Source: DATFYM01 sp035315065 (lineage in GTDB: Bacteria > Acidobacteriota > Terriglobia > UBA7540). From it: 24,867 nucleotides of DNA. Made by a program: the position numbers and the translations under genes. The DNA lies in assembly GCA_035315065.1 (NCBI GenBank), contig DATFYM010000176.1, forward strand, positions 1-24,867, written 5' to 3'. Positions 6,798 to 15,343 of this stretch are shown here, in pieces. Each line of letters begins with the position of its first letter. Position 1 is the stretch's first letter. A model generated the notes under the pieces. That model had not been told where the DNA came from and ran no database searches. It was given only the letters and a program-made list of their open reading frames with translations.

Positions 6798-8843
6798 TCA
6801 ACGCCTTTCGTTCCATCCTTGATGCTCGTTCCAGTCTAACACCTGGCGCAGCTCCTCGGTGCGGGAAAGTTGGCTGAAGCTGCGCAGATGGCCTTCAGCC
6901 ACATTGCCGCCCTGCGATTGATAGAACCACCATGCCTCCTGCGCTAACGCCGCCGCCTCGCCGGAAATAAAGAAGGTAAGCGGCTGGTAATGATAAGGCG
7001 TGGGCGGTTGGTCCTTGTATGCGTGGTCCACCAGCAGCCGAAGTTGGGGCGGGACGCGGCCCTCGGCGGCGAGTTCCTGGAGCGCTTTCACCACGAAGTA
7101 ATTGTTCACGATGTGGTCGATATGCCCGGCGCTGCCCGGGTGTGCGGTGCAGATAACGTCCGGCTGATATTTCTCGATCAGCTTCTTCGCCGCCTCCACC
7201 ACCGAGCGCCGGTCGTAAGAGACATTCGGTTCCACCATGCCTGCGTACGGTGCGTGGTCCGTCGCCAGCAGCGGGTCCAGAAACGGCTCCGACGGCTGCG
7301 GGTGGTCGTACCAGATCATGCCCGAGGCGCCGTCCGGCAGGCCTACAAACTCGATGGACTCGCGCGACACGCCCAGGTGTCCCAGCGAGGCCACAGTCTC
7401 CTGCATGCGAATACCGCCGAAATTCATGGCGTCGGCGGCATCGCACGAGCGCTCGTAGTAGCGGTCGCACGAGCCCGCGTCGCCGCCGGTGAAATAGACA
7501 TAGTGGACGGGAATGTGATTCTCAATCGCTGCCCGTGCGAGGCCGGAGTAAGCGCCCTCGTCGTCCTCGTGGGCGCAGAAGATCAGGATGGATTTGGGCA
7601 GTGGGTTCACACCCAACTCCAGCGTGTTGGAGGCCAGCACGCCGCCGTTGGTGTCGCGAACTTCCACCACCACGCGATCGATGCCGGCTTCGTGTGCGGG
7701 CAGCGCAAATGCCGCGCTGCGATGGAGCGAGGATCCGTCGGAAGCGAGGTCGAGTTGCTGGTCGGTGACGTCGGTCGCCAGCTCAGAGCCGGCCGAACTG
7801 AGGAGGCGCGCCACTACCTGGACAGCGTGCCACGCCGCGTGCGTCGGGTTGGCCAGCGCGAAGCTTACGGTGGCGTTCGCACCCGGCGCCCACATCGTGT
7901 GATCGTGGTCAAACGTGATCGCCGGCGATTCCGCTTCGGGCGGATAGAAATGGCGATAAGCGAAGCCGTTGACAGCGCTGAGCTCGGGGTAGAGGTACTG
8001 GCCCGGATACGGCCGCGGAGAATCGATGCCCGGCGGCTGGATGATCACCAACGCGCTGAAGGCGATGTCTAACACCGTCTTGCGCTCGTGGTCCCACACG
8101 ACGACGCCGTATTGGTGGAACGCCGTCTGCTTCACGGCGCCAGCGACGCCCGCCGTCGCCGAGTCCAGATCGTGCTCAGCCCCAGCCGGCAGCGTGAGGC
8201 TCTCGGCCAGAGCGACGATCGATTTCGCCGCCTCGGCGGTGGGCGCGGCAATCCAGGGCCAGTACCGGTCCGAGAACTCCACGCGCAGCCCGCTCAAAGA
8301 TTGATCGGTAAGGTTCTTCAGGACCACGTGGCACTGCACGCGGTCGCCCGGAGTGTAGAGGCTCTTGTTCAGCTCCACCCGCTCGATCTCAACCAGCCGG
8401 CGATGCACGGCGAACGACGCCGCGTTGGTCTGGCTGAGGACGGTGGCGCCGGAGTTCGGGTCCTTTCCAGCGAGATCGATCTCGTAGCGCCCCGTGCGTG
8501 CATCAGCGGGAATCTTCCAGATAAGGTGATAGCCGGTCGAACGGTCGCTGCCTGAATCCAAGGCGCCGGGGGCTGACGAAGATTCCCCGGAATGGACCAG
8601 CGGAGCCCGATCCACCAATGGCTTCGATTCTCCGGCGTAGCGCACGGTGGCCACCAAACTGGACGCCGGAAGGACACTGGCGCCCGGCGGGAAGATGATT
8701 TCCAGGCGGACGTCCGAACCCACATTGTACGTGGTGCGGTCCGTGGCCGCCTCAATCCCCTGTTCGGCCCAGACGGCTTGCGCCGGGGCCACCGCCAGCA
8801 TCAGGACTGCAATCCAGAGCGTGCTGAGAGGTCTTCGCTGCAT
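6798..8843 (-). CDS. secreted PIG-L family N-deacetylase with beta-sandwich N-terminus (copy 1)
   Basis: PIG-L/LmbE proteins are Zn-dependent de-N-acetylases of GlcNAc-type substrates. From ATG 8843 the protein has 681 residues; AGGAGG lies just upstream, so the in-frame extension to 8942, which is only translated palindrome, is rejected. Residues 1-27 form a signal peptide (LWIAVLMLAVAPAQAVWA). About 28-410 holds repeated beta-rich modules with 'TYNVGSDVRLEI' and 'LYTPGDRVQCHV' type strands, as in alpha-2-macroglobulin or Ig-like domains. The catalytic domain starts near 415: zinc motif HEDDE at 425-429, GGDAGSCDRYY after it, and HIDH at 574-577. It follows dacB on the same strand, which suggests a cell-wall or envelope glycan target. 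A paralog with the same layout is at 13033. Confidence 0.8.
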   Translation of the reverse strand: MQRRPLSTLWIAVLMLAVAPAQAVWAEQGIEAATDRTTYNVGSDVRLEIIFPPGASVLPASSLVATVRYAGESKPLVDRAPLVHSGESSSAPGALDSGSDRSTGYHLIWKIPADARTGRYEIDLAGKDPNSGATVLSQTNAASFAVHRRLVEIERVELNKSLYTPGDRVQCHVVLKNLTDQSLSGLRVEFSDRYWPWIAAPTAEAAKSIVALAESLTLPAGAEHDLDSATAGVAGAVKQTAFHQYGVVVWDHERKTVLDIAFSALVIIQPPGIDSPRPYPGQYLYPELSAVNGFAYRHFYPPEAESPAITFDHDHTMWAPGANATVSFALANPTHAAWHAVQVVARLLSSAGSELATDVTDQQLDLASDGSSLHRSAAFALPAHEAGIDRVVVEVRDTNGGVLASNTLELGVNPLPKSILIFCAHEDDEGAYSGLARAAIENHIPVHYVYFTGGDAGSCDRYYERSCDAADAMNFGGIRMQETVASLGHLGVSRESIEFVGLPDGASGMIWYDHPQPSEPFLDPLLATDHAPYAGMVEPNVSYDRRSVVEAAKKLIEKYQPDVICTAHPGSAGHIDHIVNNYFVVKALQELAAEGRVPPQLRLLVDHAYKDQPPTPYHYQPLTFFISGEAAALAQEAWWFYQSQGGNVAEGHLRSFSQLSRTEELRQVLDWNEHQGWNERR

Positions 8844-8862
8844 GGCCCTCCTTACGGGTGCT

Positions 8863-8967
<105 letters not shown>

Positions 8968-8972
8968 GTTCC

Positions 8973-10649
8973 CTATTGCTGGCCCTCGAGGGTATCGTAC
9001 CCGGCCGCAGCGATCTCGCCCATAAGCTGCCCAACGATCTCGGTGATGGCCTGCTCATCGGGCACGGCGACGCGATTGACGTAGGCGGCAAAGGCCCAGC
9101 GCTTCCCGGCAGTATTCGTGATGTAGCCAGCCAGGCCCTTGGCGGTCACCATCAGGTTGCGGTCGAGGGCGTTGTATTCCCCCAGGGTTCCGGTCTTGGC
9201 TCGAACGTTCTCCGCCGCCCGGCTGTGGACCTGAATGTTCCAGAGAGTGCCGTCGCGGCCCAGGATGGGAAGGGCGCGGAAGAAGACGGGGAAGTCTTTC
9301 TGGCCGGACATATATTCGAGGTAGTGCACCATGAAGTCGGGCGTGAAGCAGTCGGAATGCGCGCCTCCCGCGCCGTCGCTCTGCGAGGCGCCGCTGAGGT
9401 CCAGCCCGGCCTTCTCGAGGAAGTCGTGCTCCAGGCTGAAGCCCGCCAGGGCGAACTCGGATTGAGCGTGAGCCAAAACCGCGCCCAGCAAGTACGGCAT
9501 GATGCTCGCGTGGAGGTTCTGGCTGACCTTCAACGTCACCTTGACCTCCTCCACCAAGGGTGGTGAGATATGCTCGGCAAGTTGATGCTGGGGCGTGTAG
9601 GCGGCGGCGAGCACCTTAAAGTCGGGCTTGGCGGCCGGGCCACCCGAGGCCACGGTGACGCCGGCCTCGCCGAGAGCTTGAGCGAGGGTCATTTCGGCGA
9701 AGCGGCTGGGCCGAGGTACGGCGTAGGCGAAGAGAATCGACGGCTTGCCCCCCGGCATGTTTCCGGTGACCGTAACCGAGTGGCTGCCGTCCGGATTGGT
9801 CGCGTCGTTGGTCCAATTGATCTCGGGCTTGGAATCGGCGGCGCCGGTGCGAGCGTCGTTGGTGAACTTGACGTACGCGGTGGCCGGCGAGATCTGGAGG
9901 CGCACCGGGTCGCCGACGGTCGCCGCCGGACTGGCCGTCACATCCACCAGGTTGTCGTTGACCACGATGGGCGAGATCACGGCGCCGGTCCCCAGCTCCG
10001 CCTCGCCTTCCGGGAACAGGCTCGTATCCACCAGCACCCGCCCCTCGATGCGCCGCACGCCGTGCGAAAACACTTGGCGCGCCAGCTCGCGGATCACCAG
10101 CAGCGGATCGCCGTTGACCGCGCGCGCGTCCGGGTTGCCGCTGCCGCCGTAGGTGTGATCCACATTTTCAAAGGCCAGGGTGCCGTCCGGCTGGATGCGT
10201 CCGGAGAGGTTCGGATCGCCGCTCGCCACCAACACCAGGTCGCCTTTCAGCGTGCCCTTCTCGACCGGGCCTGTGGCGTAGACGCGCGTGTGATAGCGGT
10301 AATCGGCGCCGAGCAACTCGAGGGCCGTGCCCATGGTAAGCAGCTTGGTGGTGGAGGCGGGCGTGAAAAGCTTGTCGCCGTTGAGCTGGTAGATCACCTG
10401 ATGCGTGTCTAATGAGTAGAACTCGATGCCGAAGAGAGCGTGGCGGACCTCCGGCCGGCTGATGATCCGCTGGATGCGCTCCGCTAGGGTGAGTGCGGCG
10501 GGTCCGGCGGCTCCAGCCGCCCGCGCAGACTGCCTAGCCACGAGTGATCCGGCGAGCAGGGCGTAACAGCACAGAGCCATTACCAGAGAGCGAGAGCGTG
10601 TCGCCCGCTCTCCCAGGCGTAGACTCTTCACAGCATTTGCGATTCTCAT
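8973..10649 (-). CDS. dacB: D-alanyl-D-alanine carboxypeptidase/endopeptidase, PBP4 type
   Basis: This is a periplasmic class C penicillin-binding protein (peptidase S13) that trims or cleaves peptidoglycan stem peptides. It has 558 residues and a signal peptide (LVMALCCYALLAGSLVARQSARA at about 22-44). The three active-site motifs are present: S99-T-T-K102 in TPASTTKLLT, S376-Q-N378 in LKVSQNLHAS, and K485-T-G in RAKTGTL. The large insert domain between motifs 1 and 2 typical of PBP4 is present, including SGDPNLSG and VNDNLVDV. The block usually reading DGSGLSR is DGAGGAHSD here. ATG 10649 has AAGGAGGGT upstream. The PIG-L deacetylase follows 129 bases downstream. Confidence 0.9.
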   Translation of the reverse strand: MRIANAVKSLRLGERATRSRSLVMALCCYALLAGSLVARQSARAAGAAGPAALTLAERIQRIISRPEVRHALFGIEFYSLDTHQVIYQLNGDKLFTPASTTKLLTMGTALELLGADYRYHTRVYATGPVEKGTLKGDLVLVASGDPNLSGRIQPDGTLAFENVDHTYGGSGNPDARAVNGDPLLVIRELARQVFSHGVRRIEGRVLVDTSLFPEGEAELGTGAVISPIVVNDNLVDVTASPAATVGDPVRLQISPATAYVKFTNDARTGAADSKPEINWTNDATNPDGSHSVTVTGNMPGGKPSILFAYAVPRPSRFAEMTLAQALGEAGVTVASGGPAAKPDFKVLAAAYTPQHQLAEHISPPLVEEVKVTLKVSQNLHASIMPYLLGAVLAHAQSEFALAGFSLEHDFLEKAGLDLSGASQSDGAGGAHSDCFTPDFMVHYLEYMSGQKDFPVFFRALPILGRDGTLWNIQVHSRAAENVRAKTGTLGEYNALDRNLMVTAKGLAGYITNTAGKRWAFAAYVNRVAVPDEQAITEIVGQLMGEIAAAGYDTLEGQQ

Positions 10650-10742
10650 TGAAACGAAGACCCTCCTTGTCAGCGTGGCCCCGAAGCTTGCGCCGATCGA
10701 AGCCGGCGCCAGGTCGGCTGGGAATTATAACCGCATTCACCC

Positions 10743-10853
10743 TCGAGTTCGAAACTCGAAAATCGAAATTAGAAAATTGAAGTCGTGCCCCGGCTCTTTT
10801 CGAGTTCCCATTTTCGAGTTTCGCGTTTCGCGTTTCGAGTTTCGAATTTCGAG
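10743..10853. repeat. heptad palindromic element 6 (word CGAAACT) between divergent genes
   Basis: The left arm 10745-10782 reads TCGAAAC, TCGAAAA, TCGAAAT and so on. The right arm 10801-10853 reads CGAGTTC, then CGAGTTT, CGCGTTT, CGCGTTT, CGAGTTT, CGAATTT, CGAG. Right-arm words outnumber left-arm words. It lies upstream of both dacB and the GNAT gene, where promoters would be expected. Confidence 0.85.
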
Positions 10854-10897
10854 CCGGAGTGATAACTTATGCCTTCTTACGGAGAGGCCATGGCCAC

Positions 10898-11701
10898 ATG
10901 GAAGTCAGGCGGCTGAAAACTGTGGAAGAGTTCCGCCAGTGCGAGCGCATTCAACAGGCGGTGTGGGGAACGTCATCGGTTTCGGGCGAAGTGCTGAGCG
11001 TGACCCAGAAGTACGGCGGCGCGGTGATCGGGTCGCTGGTCCACGGCAGGATCGTCGGGTTCATCTACGCCTTTCTCGCGCGGCGCCACGGCCGGTTGAT
11101 CCACTGGTCACATATGATGGCCGTGGAGCCGGGTTTCCGCGACCGCGGACTCGGCCTGCGAATGAAACTTGTGCACCGCCAGCTTGCTCTCGAACAAGGT
11201 ATCCGGTCGATCTGCTGGACGTACGATCCGCTCCAGAGCCGCAACGCTGCCCTGAACCTGGCGCGGTTGGGCGGGCGGGCGGAGGAATACCTGATTGATG
11301 CCTATGGCCACTTCGCCAGCGTCATTGAAAAGGGCCTGCCCACCGATCGCTTCGTGGTGAACTGGAGAGTCGCGGCGGCGCACGTGGAACAGAGGCTGGT
11401 GGGCCAGCGCCCTCGCGCCAACTTGGCCCTCCCGCGAATCAACGCAACCCGCACCAACGCGGATGGACTCCTGGAGAACCAGTCCCTCCGGCTAGGCCTG
11501 GGAGACGCGCGACTGCTGGTGCAGGTTCCTGTCAATACCGACGCCATGCGCGAGAACGCGCTTCCGGTCGCCCGGCGCTGGCGCCTGGAGATTCGCAAGG
11601 CGATGACGCACTACTTCGCGGCCGGCTACATCGCCGATGACTTCATCAGCCCCGAAGCTTCCGGCGACGGCGGTTGCTACTACGTGCTGCGCCGAAAGTA
11701 G
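10898..11701 (+). CDS. GNAT-superfamily acetyltransferase (COG3375-like)
   Basis: From ATG 10898 it has 267 residues; GGAGAGG lies ten bases upstream, so I prefer this to GTG 10859. The N-terminal half is the acetyl-CoA binding GNAT fold: TVEEFRQCERIQQAVWG, VIGSLVHGRIVGFIYAF, then HMMAVEPGFRDRGLGLRMKLV, whose R-x-R/G-x-G-x-G/L stretch is the pyrophosphate loop. The segment WTYDPLQSRNAALNLARLGG is typical of the COG3375 group. The C-terminal half (about 150-267) is the group's less-conserved partner domain. The substrate is unknown. It is followed by a nested palindrome and then the PLD gene, possibly on one transcript. Confidence 0.75.
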   Translation: MEVRRLKTVEEFRQCERIQQAVWGTSSVSGEVLSVTQKYGGAVIGSLVHGRIVGFIYAFLARRHGRLIHWSHMMAVEPGFRDRGLGLRMKLVHRQLALEQGIRSICWTYDPLQSRNAALNLARLGGRAEEYLIDAYGHFASVIEKGLPTDRFVVNWRVAAAHVEQRLVGQRPRANLALPRINATRTNADGLLENQSLRLGLGDARLLVQVPVNTDAMRENALPVARRWRLEIRKAMTHYFAAGYIADDFISPEASGDGGCYYVLRRK

Positions 11702-11709
11702 CGCGGAGG

Positions 11710-11840
11710 GATTGGCGATTTCTGATTGACGATTGGACTCAGCTTTCAGCTATCAGCGGTCAGCTCTCAGCACAAAAGCCGGTTCTTGCTGATAGCTGAT
11801 GGCTGATAGCTGATCGCTTTTCCAATTGTCAATCGTCAAT
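11710..11840. repeat. heptad palindromic element 7, nested (words GATTGAC outside, TGATAGC inside)
   Basis: Outer arms: GATTGACGATTGG (11724-11736) and CCAATTGTCAATCGTCAAT (11822-11840). Inner arms: TATCAGC, GGTCAGC, TCTCAGC against TGATAGC, TGATGGC, TGATAGC, TGATCGC (ending 11817). The inner part, including the loop ACAAAAGCCGGTTCTTGC, is a second copy of the element at 3996-4071. It spans from 9 bases after the GNAT stop to 6 bases before the PLD ribosome site. Confidence 0.9.
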
Positions 11841-11860
11841 GAAAAGAAGGGAGGTATACT

Positions 11861-12337
11861 GTGAATAGGATGAGCGAGGCTAGCAAGTTGCCGCCCGTAG
11901 ACGTCCTGCTGACCCGCGAGGAATCGGTCGCGGCGAATATTGACCGGCTGATCGGGGGAAGCCGGTCCTCGATTGTCGCAGCCCTCTACCGCCTCAACAG
12001 CAAGCGCCTGGGCCGGGCTCTGGGGGAAGCGGGAGAGCGGGGTGTCAGCATCCGGCTGGTGCTCGATCGGACGAAGTACGAGGAAACAGAGGTAACGCGT
12101 GAGATTGTGGCCAACGGCCGGTTCGCCTTCCGGCTCACACACGGCCGGAGGGGTCGCGCATCGAAGATGCACCACAAGTTCGTGCTGGTCGATGAATCCA
12201 TCGTGCTGACCGGCAGCTACAACTGGACCAACGAATCCGAGGAAGACAACTACGAAAATCTGGTGGTCCTGCGCGAGCCGCGGGTGATTGAGGTCTATCG
12301 GGCGGAGTTCGAGAGGCTTTGGGCGGAAGCGTACTGA
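11861..12337 (+). CDS. single-HKD phospholipase D-like nuclease
   Basis: This 158-residue protein is about the size of Nuc-type endonucleases, which work as dimers because each chain has one HKD motif. The motif is H104-x-K106-x4-D111 in MHHKFVLVDE, followed by the family GSYNWTNESEEDNYENLVV at 118 onward. The N-terminal half carries the conserved SSIVAALYRLNS strand and helix. No signal peptide is seen, so it is probably cytoplasmic, unlike periplasmic Nuc. GTG 11861 is chosen because AAGGGAGGT ends five bases before it; ATG 11870 would be too far. It may be a nuclease or phosphodiesterase; substrate cannot be told. Confidence 0.82.
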   Translation: MNRMSEASKLPPVDVLLTREESVAANIDRLIGGSRSSIVAALYRLNSKRLGRALGEAGERGVSIRLVLDRTKYEETEVTREIVANGRFAFRLTHGRRGRASKMHHKFVLVDESIVLTGSYNWTNESEEDNYENLVVLREPRVIEVYRAEFERLWAEAY

Positions 12338-12404
12338 ATGGTGAAGGGTGAATAGTGAATTAAAGGAAATTCGTTTCACCATTGGCTGTTCACCATTCAC
12401 CCTT
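12338..12404. repeat. heptad palindromic element 8 (word GGTGAAT)
   Basis: The left arm ATGGTGAAGGGTGAATAGTG begins with the first base after the PLD stop codon. The right arm 12375-12404 carries TTCACCATT, TTCACCATTCACCC in complement. The hairpin lies between the PLD gene and the sixA ribosome site (GGAAGGA, 12411). Confidence 0.85.
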
Positions 12405-12424
12405 ATACACGGAAGGACATCGAG

Positions 12425-12970
12425 ATGACACCTGACAAAGCGTTGGAAGCCGAGGATCCGCAATCTGAGTACGAGCTTTGCATCATGCGCCACGGCGCGG
12501 CCGCCCCCCGCGGCGTGGCGGGCTACACGGAAGATGCGAAACGCCCTCTCACCGAGCCGGGTAAAAAGAAAATGCACGAAATCGCCGCCGGCCTCAAGCA
12601 AGCTGGCTTCGAGGCGGACTGGATCGTCTCCAGCCCCCTGGTGCGGGCGGTCGAGACGGCCAAGATCGCCGCGAGCGCGCTCGGTCCCCTCGCCCCGTTG
12701 GAGATCTCGGAAACTCTCAGCCCCGGCTCGTCTCCGGAATCCCTGCTCGCATTCCTGGCCAAGCACAAGAACCGCCGGCGCATTCTCGTGGTGGGACATG
12801 AACCCGACCTGAGCCATCTGGCGGCTCGGTTGGTCGGGGCCGCACGCCACGCCAACCTGGCCTTCAAGAAAGGCGGGTGCTGCCTGATCAGCTTCCGCGA
12901 GTTTCCGCCCAAGTCGCCCGGGCAACTCGTCTGGTGGCTGACGCCGCGGATCCTCCGTAAGCTGGCGTGA
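12425..12970 (+). CDS. sixA: SixA-type phosphohistidine phosphatase
   Basis: It belongs to the histidine phosphatase superfamily, short SixA branch, which removes phosphate from phosphohistidine in phosphorelay or PTS proteins. The catalytic RHG is R22-H23-G24 in CIMRHGAAAP. The block WIVSSPLVRAVETAKIAA is the usual second arginine region, and H125 in VVGHEPDLS is the second active-site histidine. It has 181 residues, slightly longer than E. coli SixA, mostly by N- and C-terminal extensions. GGAAGGA lies seven bases before ATG 12425. It is 62 bases upstream of the second PIG-L gene and may share a transcript with it. The physiological target is not evident. Confidence 0.85.
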   Translation: MTPDKALEAEDPQSEYELCIMRHGAAAPRGVAGYTEDAKRPLTEPGKKKMHEIAAGLKQAGFEADWIVSSPLVRAVETAKIAASALGPLAPLEISETLSPGSSPESLLAFLAKHKNRRRILVVGHEPDLSHLAARLVGAARHANLAFKKGGCCLISFREFPPKSPGQLVWWLTPRILRKLA

Positions 12971-13032
12971 AATCAGGACAGGGGTTGGAGGTCCATTTCG
13001 CTAGCTTCAATTGATGAAGGAGCTGGAAGCCC

Positions 13033-15174
13033 ATGATTCGAAGACTGGGTTGTACCCTAGTTCTCGCCGCGCTCTCTGGCGCGTTCTTGGTGGCGCAAAC
13101 CGGGATCGCCGCCGAGTCTCTCGCTGTGGAAGGGGCGCCGGCGGACAGCGGCTACAACGTAGGCACCCTCGCCACTATCCGCGCCACGCTCACCGATGCC
13201 GCCGGTGGTTCCGCGTTGCGGGACTACGTGGTGTTCGCGGAAATCCAGTACGTGGGCACCACGGCGACGGTGAATGTCCAGATGGACCGGCAGGCCGATG
13301 CCCCGCAAGCCGACCCACAGTCAGAGAGACCCGGCGGGAAAGGCGGCAACCGCTCCGGCGTCGCCCACTTTGAGACCTCGTGGCCGATCCCCGCCGATGC
13401 TCCCACCGGCCTCTACAGCGTGGTACTCCAGGTGGAGGACGGCCGCGCGCACCAGGTGGTGATGAAGAAGAAGCTGCGCGGCTTTGCGGTCTACAAAAAG
13501 CTGGTGCAAATCTCCAGGCTCGATTTGGACAGAACGTTCTACGTGGCGGGCGATCCCATCCAGTGCCAGGTGTCCATCGAGAACCTGACGGGCGCGGATC
13601 TGAAAGGGCTGCGCATAGAGTTCTCCAACTCGAACTACCCCTGGATCTCGCTCTTTTCGGGCGAGAAGAGCCTCGCCGGGCGTGAAACCGCGAACCCCGC
13701 GCTGGCCCTCAACGTCTTGCGCGATGACCTCACTCTGCCGGCGCGCGGCCAAGTGACTTTGCCCATGATGGCGGCGGGTACGGCGACGTTTCTCCAAGGA
13801 CAGCAGGTGGCGGTGATGGGGGCCGGCGGGCCTATGCGTCACGAGAAGGTTCCGCCGCCGGAGACCGATCAGTACACGGTGGCGGTGTGGAACCGCGATC
13901 GCACGATTTTGTACGACATGGGGTTTACCCGACCGGCCATCATCCGTACCGCGACGCGCGATCTGCCCAAGCCCTACAGCTTGAGCTTTACGCACCGCTA
14001 TAACTCTGACATCGATTTCACCAAATACCGCGACTTTTACGCGCCGGGAGAGACCTCGCCCGCCATTACTTTGGACCGCTCGCACACGCTCTACCGCCCA
14101 GGTGATACGGTGAAACTGAATGGGGTGCTGAAGGACTTGGGAACGAGCCCCGCGCATGGATTCAGTTGGCAGGTCCAGGTGAAGGATAGCACGTCGGGAG
14201 GCGTAGTTGGGGTCGACCACTCGGCCTTCGGCCGATCCTACCCGCTTAAAGACTATGCCGCCTGGACCATTCCCGCTTCCCAGGCGCCGGGCACGTACTC
14301 GATTGCAGTCATAACGGGTGGCACTGATCCGGGGTCGCACGCAAAAACGACCCTGGAAGTGGCCGTCAACCAACTGCCGTCATCGCTGCTGGTTTTCTGC
14401 CCGCACGAGGACGACGAGCACTCCTACGCGGGGCTGATTCGCGCCGCCGTCGAGGCCGGGATTCCCGTGCAGGTGGTGATTTTCACCGGCGGCGACGTGG
14501 GCGCCTGCGAGCGGTACTATGGGAAAGCCTGCGGGCCCAACGAAGCGCGCGAATTCGGCATGGTGCGAATGGAGGAATCGGCAGAGGCATTGGAGCACAT
14601 CGGACTCACCCGCGACCACCTGAGCATCATGGGCCTGCCCGACGGAGGCTCGGGCGAGATCTGGTTTCACCATATCGCCGTCACCGACCCCTTCCTCTCA
14701 ATTTATCTCGCCACCGATCACGCGCCCTACGAAAATATCCTGAAGCCCAATCTGCCCTATGCCCGCGACGCGGTGATCGAGCTTACGAAGCAGATCATCA
14801 CCCAGTTTCACCCGGCCATGATCGCCACCGCTCACCCGGACGAACGCCACGTGGACCACCGCACGGCCAACTGGTTCGTCATCAAGGCCTGCCAGGAGTT
14901 GCTGGCGCAGAAGGCGATCGACCCGGCCACCGTGATTCTGGCGGACGAGGCTTACGGCGCGGGAGGCTACAAGCCTGCCCCCTATCGGTACGAGAGGGCG
15001 CCGGTGTTTCTGAGCGGCGAGGCGGCGGCCCTCAAGCAGGAGGCGAGCTGGATTTATCAGTCGCAGGACGGCAATCTGAGCGAGGGTATGAGGAAGACTT
15101 TCGACGAGCTACCGCGGGAAGAGGTTCACTACCGGATCGTCGATTGGCAGGAGCACGCGGGGTGGAATGAGTAG
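13033..15174 (+). CDS. secreted PIG-L family N-deacetylase with beta-sandwich N-terminus (copy 2)
   Basis: This 713-residue paralog shares the layout and long stretches with the 6798-8843 protein. A signal peptide (LVLAALSGAFLVAQTGIAA) occupies about residues 8-27. Beta-rich modules follow, with YNVGTLATIRATL, FYVAGDPIQCQVSIENL and LYRPGDTVKLNGVL as strand-start blocks. The deacetylase domain begins near 450, with HEDDE at 458-462, GGDVGACERYYG after it, LATDHAPYEN at 559, and HVDH at 606-609; these give the Zn-binding set. Both copies end in the same block, E-x-W-x-YQSQ-x-GN through HxGWNE. AAGGAGC lies nine bases before ATG 13033. The substrate is probably an exported N-acetylated glycan or glycoconjugate (inference). 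Confidence 0.82.
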   Translation: MIRRLGCTLVLAALSGAFLVAQTGIAAESLAVEGAPADSGYNVGTLATIRATLTDAAGGSALRDYVVFAEIQYVGTTATVNVQMDRQADAPQADPQSERPGGKGGNRSGVAHFETSWPIPADAPTGLYSVVLQVEDGRAHQVVMKKKLRGFAVYKKLVQISRLDLDRTFYVAGDPIQCQVSIENLTGADLKGLRIEFSNSNYPWISLFSGEKSLAGRETANPALALNVLRDDLTLPARGQVTLPMMAAGTATFLQGQQVAVMGAGGPMRHEKVPPPETDQYTVAVWNRDRTILYDMGFTRPAIIRTATRDLPKPYSLSFTHRYNSDIDFTKYRDFYAPGETSPAITLDRSHTLYRPGDTVKLNGVLKDLGTSPAHGFSWQVQVKDSTSGGVVGVDHSAFGRSYPLKDYAAWTIPASQAPGTYSIAVITGGTDPGSHAKTTLEVAVNQLPSSLLVFCPHEDDEHSYAGLIRAAVEAGIPVQVVIFTGGDVGACERYYGKACGPNEAREFGMVRMEESAEALEHIGLTRDHLSIMGLPDGGSGEIWFHHIAVTDPFLSIYLATDHAPYENILKPNLPYARDAVIELTKQIITQFHPAMIATAHPDERHVDHRTANWFVIKACQELLAQKAIDPATVILADEAYGAGGYKPAPYRYERAPVFLSGEAAALKQEASWIYQSQDGNLSEGMRKTFDELPREEVHYRIVDWQEHAGWNE

Positions 15175-15340
15175 AATTGACGATTGTCGATTGTCGATTA
15201 ACGATTGGAATGAAGTTGTCAGTCGTCGGTTGTCAGTGGTCAGTTGCAGCAGCGCACGAGGGGCAACTAACAACGGACAACGGACTACAGACAAAGGACG
15301 CCGCCTCCAATCGGCAATCGTCAATCGGCAATCGTCAATT
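15175..15340. repeat. heptad palindromic element 9, nested, filling a convergent gap (words GATTGTC and GTTGTCA)
   Basis: The outer arms 15175-15209 and 15306-15340 are reverse complements at 31 of 35 positions, built of CGATTGT/CGATTGC words. Inner arms use a different word (GTTGTCAGT-type, about 15215-15246, against AACTAACAACGGACAACGG, about 15264-15283). The element starts on the base after the PIG-L stop and ends three bases before the complement of the sigma-factor stop, so it is the entire gap. It could terminate both transcripts. Confidence 0.92.
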
Positions 15341-15343
15341 CTC

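Noticed and set aside
11753..12925. 390-codon minus-strand frame over the PLD and sixA genes
   Set aside because: It is the reverse of two well-recognised genes and passes through two palindromic elements.
13321..14373. 350-codon minus-strand frame opposite the second PIG-L gene
   Set aside because: Composition is Arg/His rich and it has no motifs; it mirrors codon bias of the real gene.
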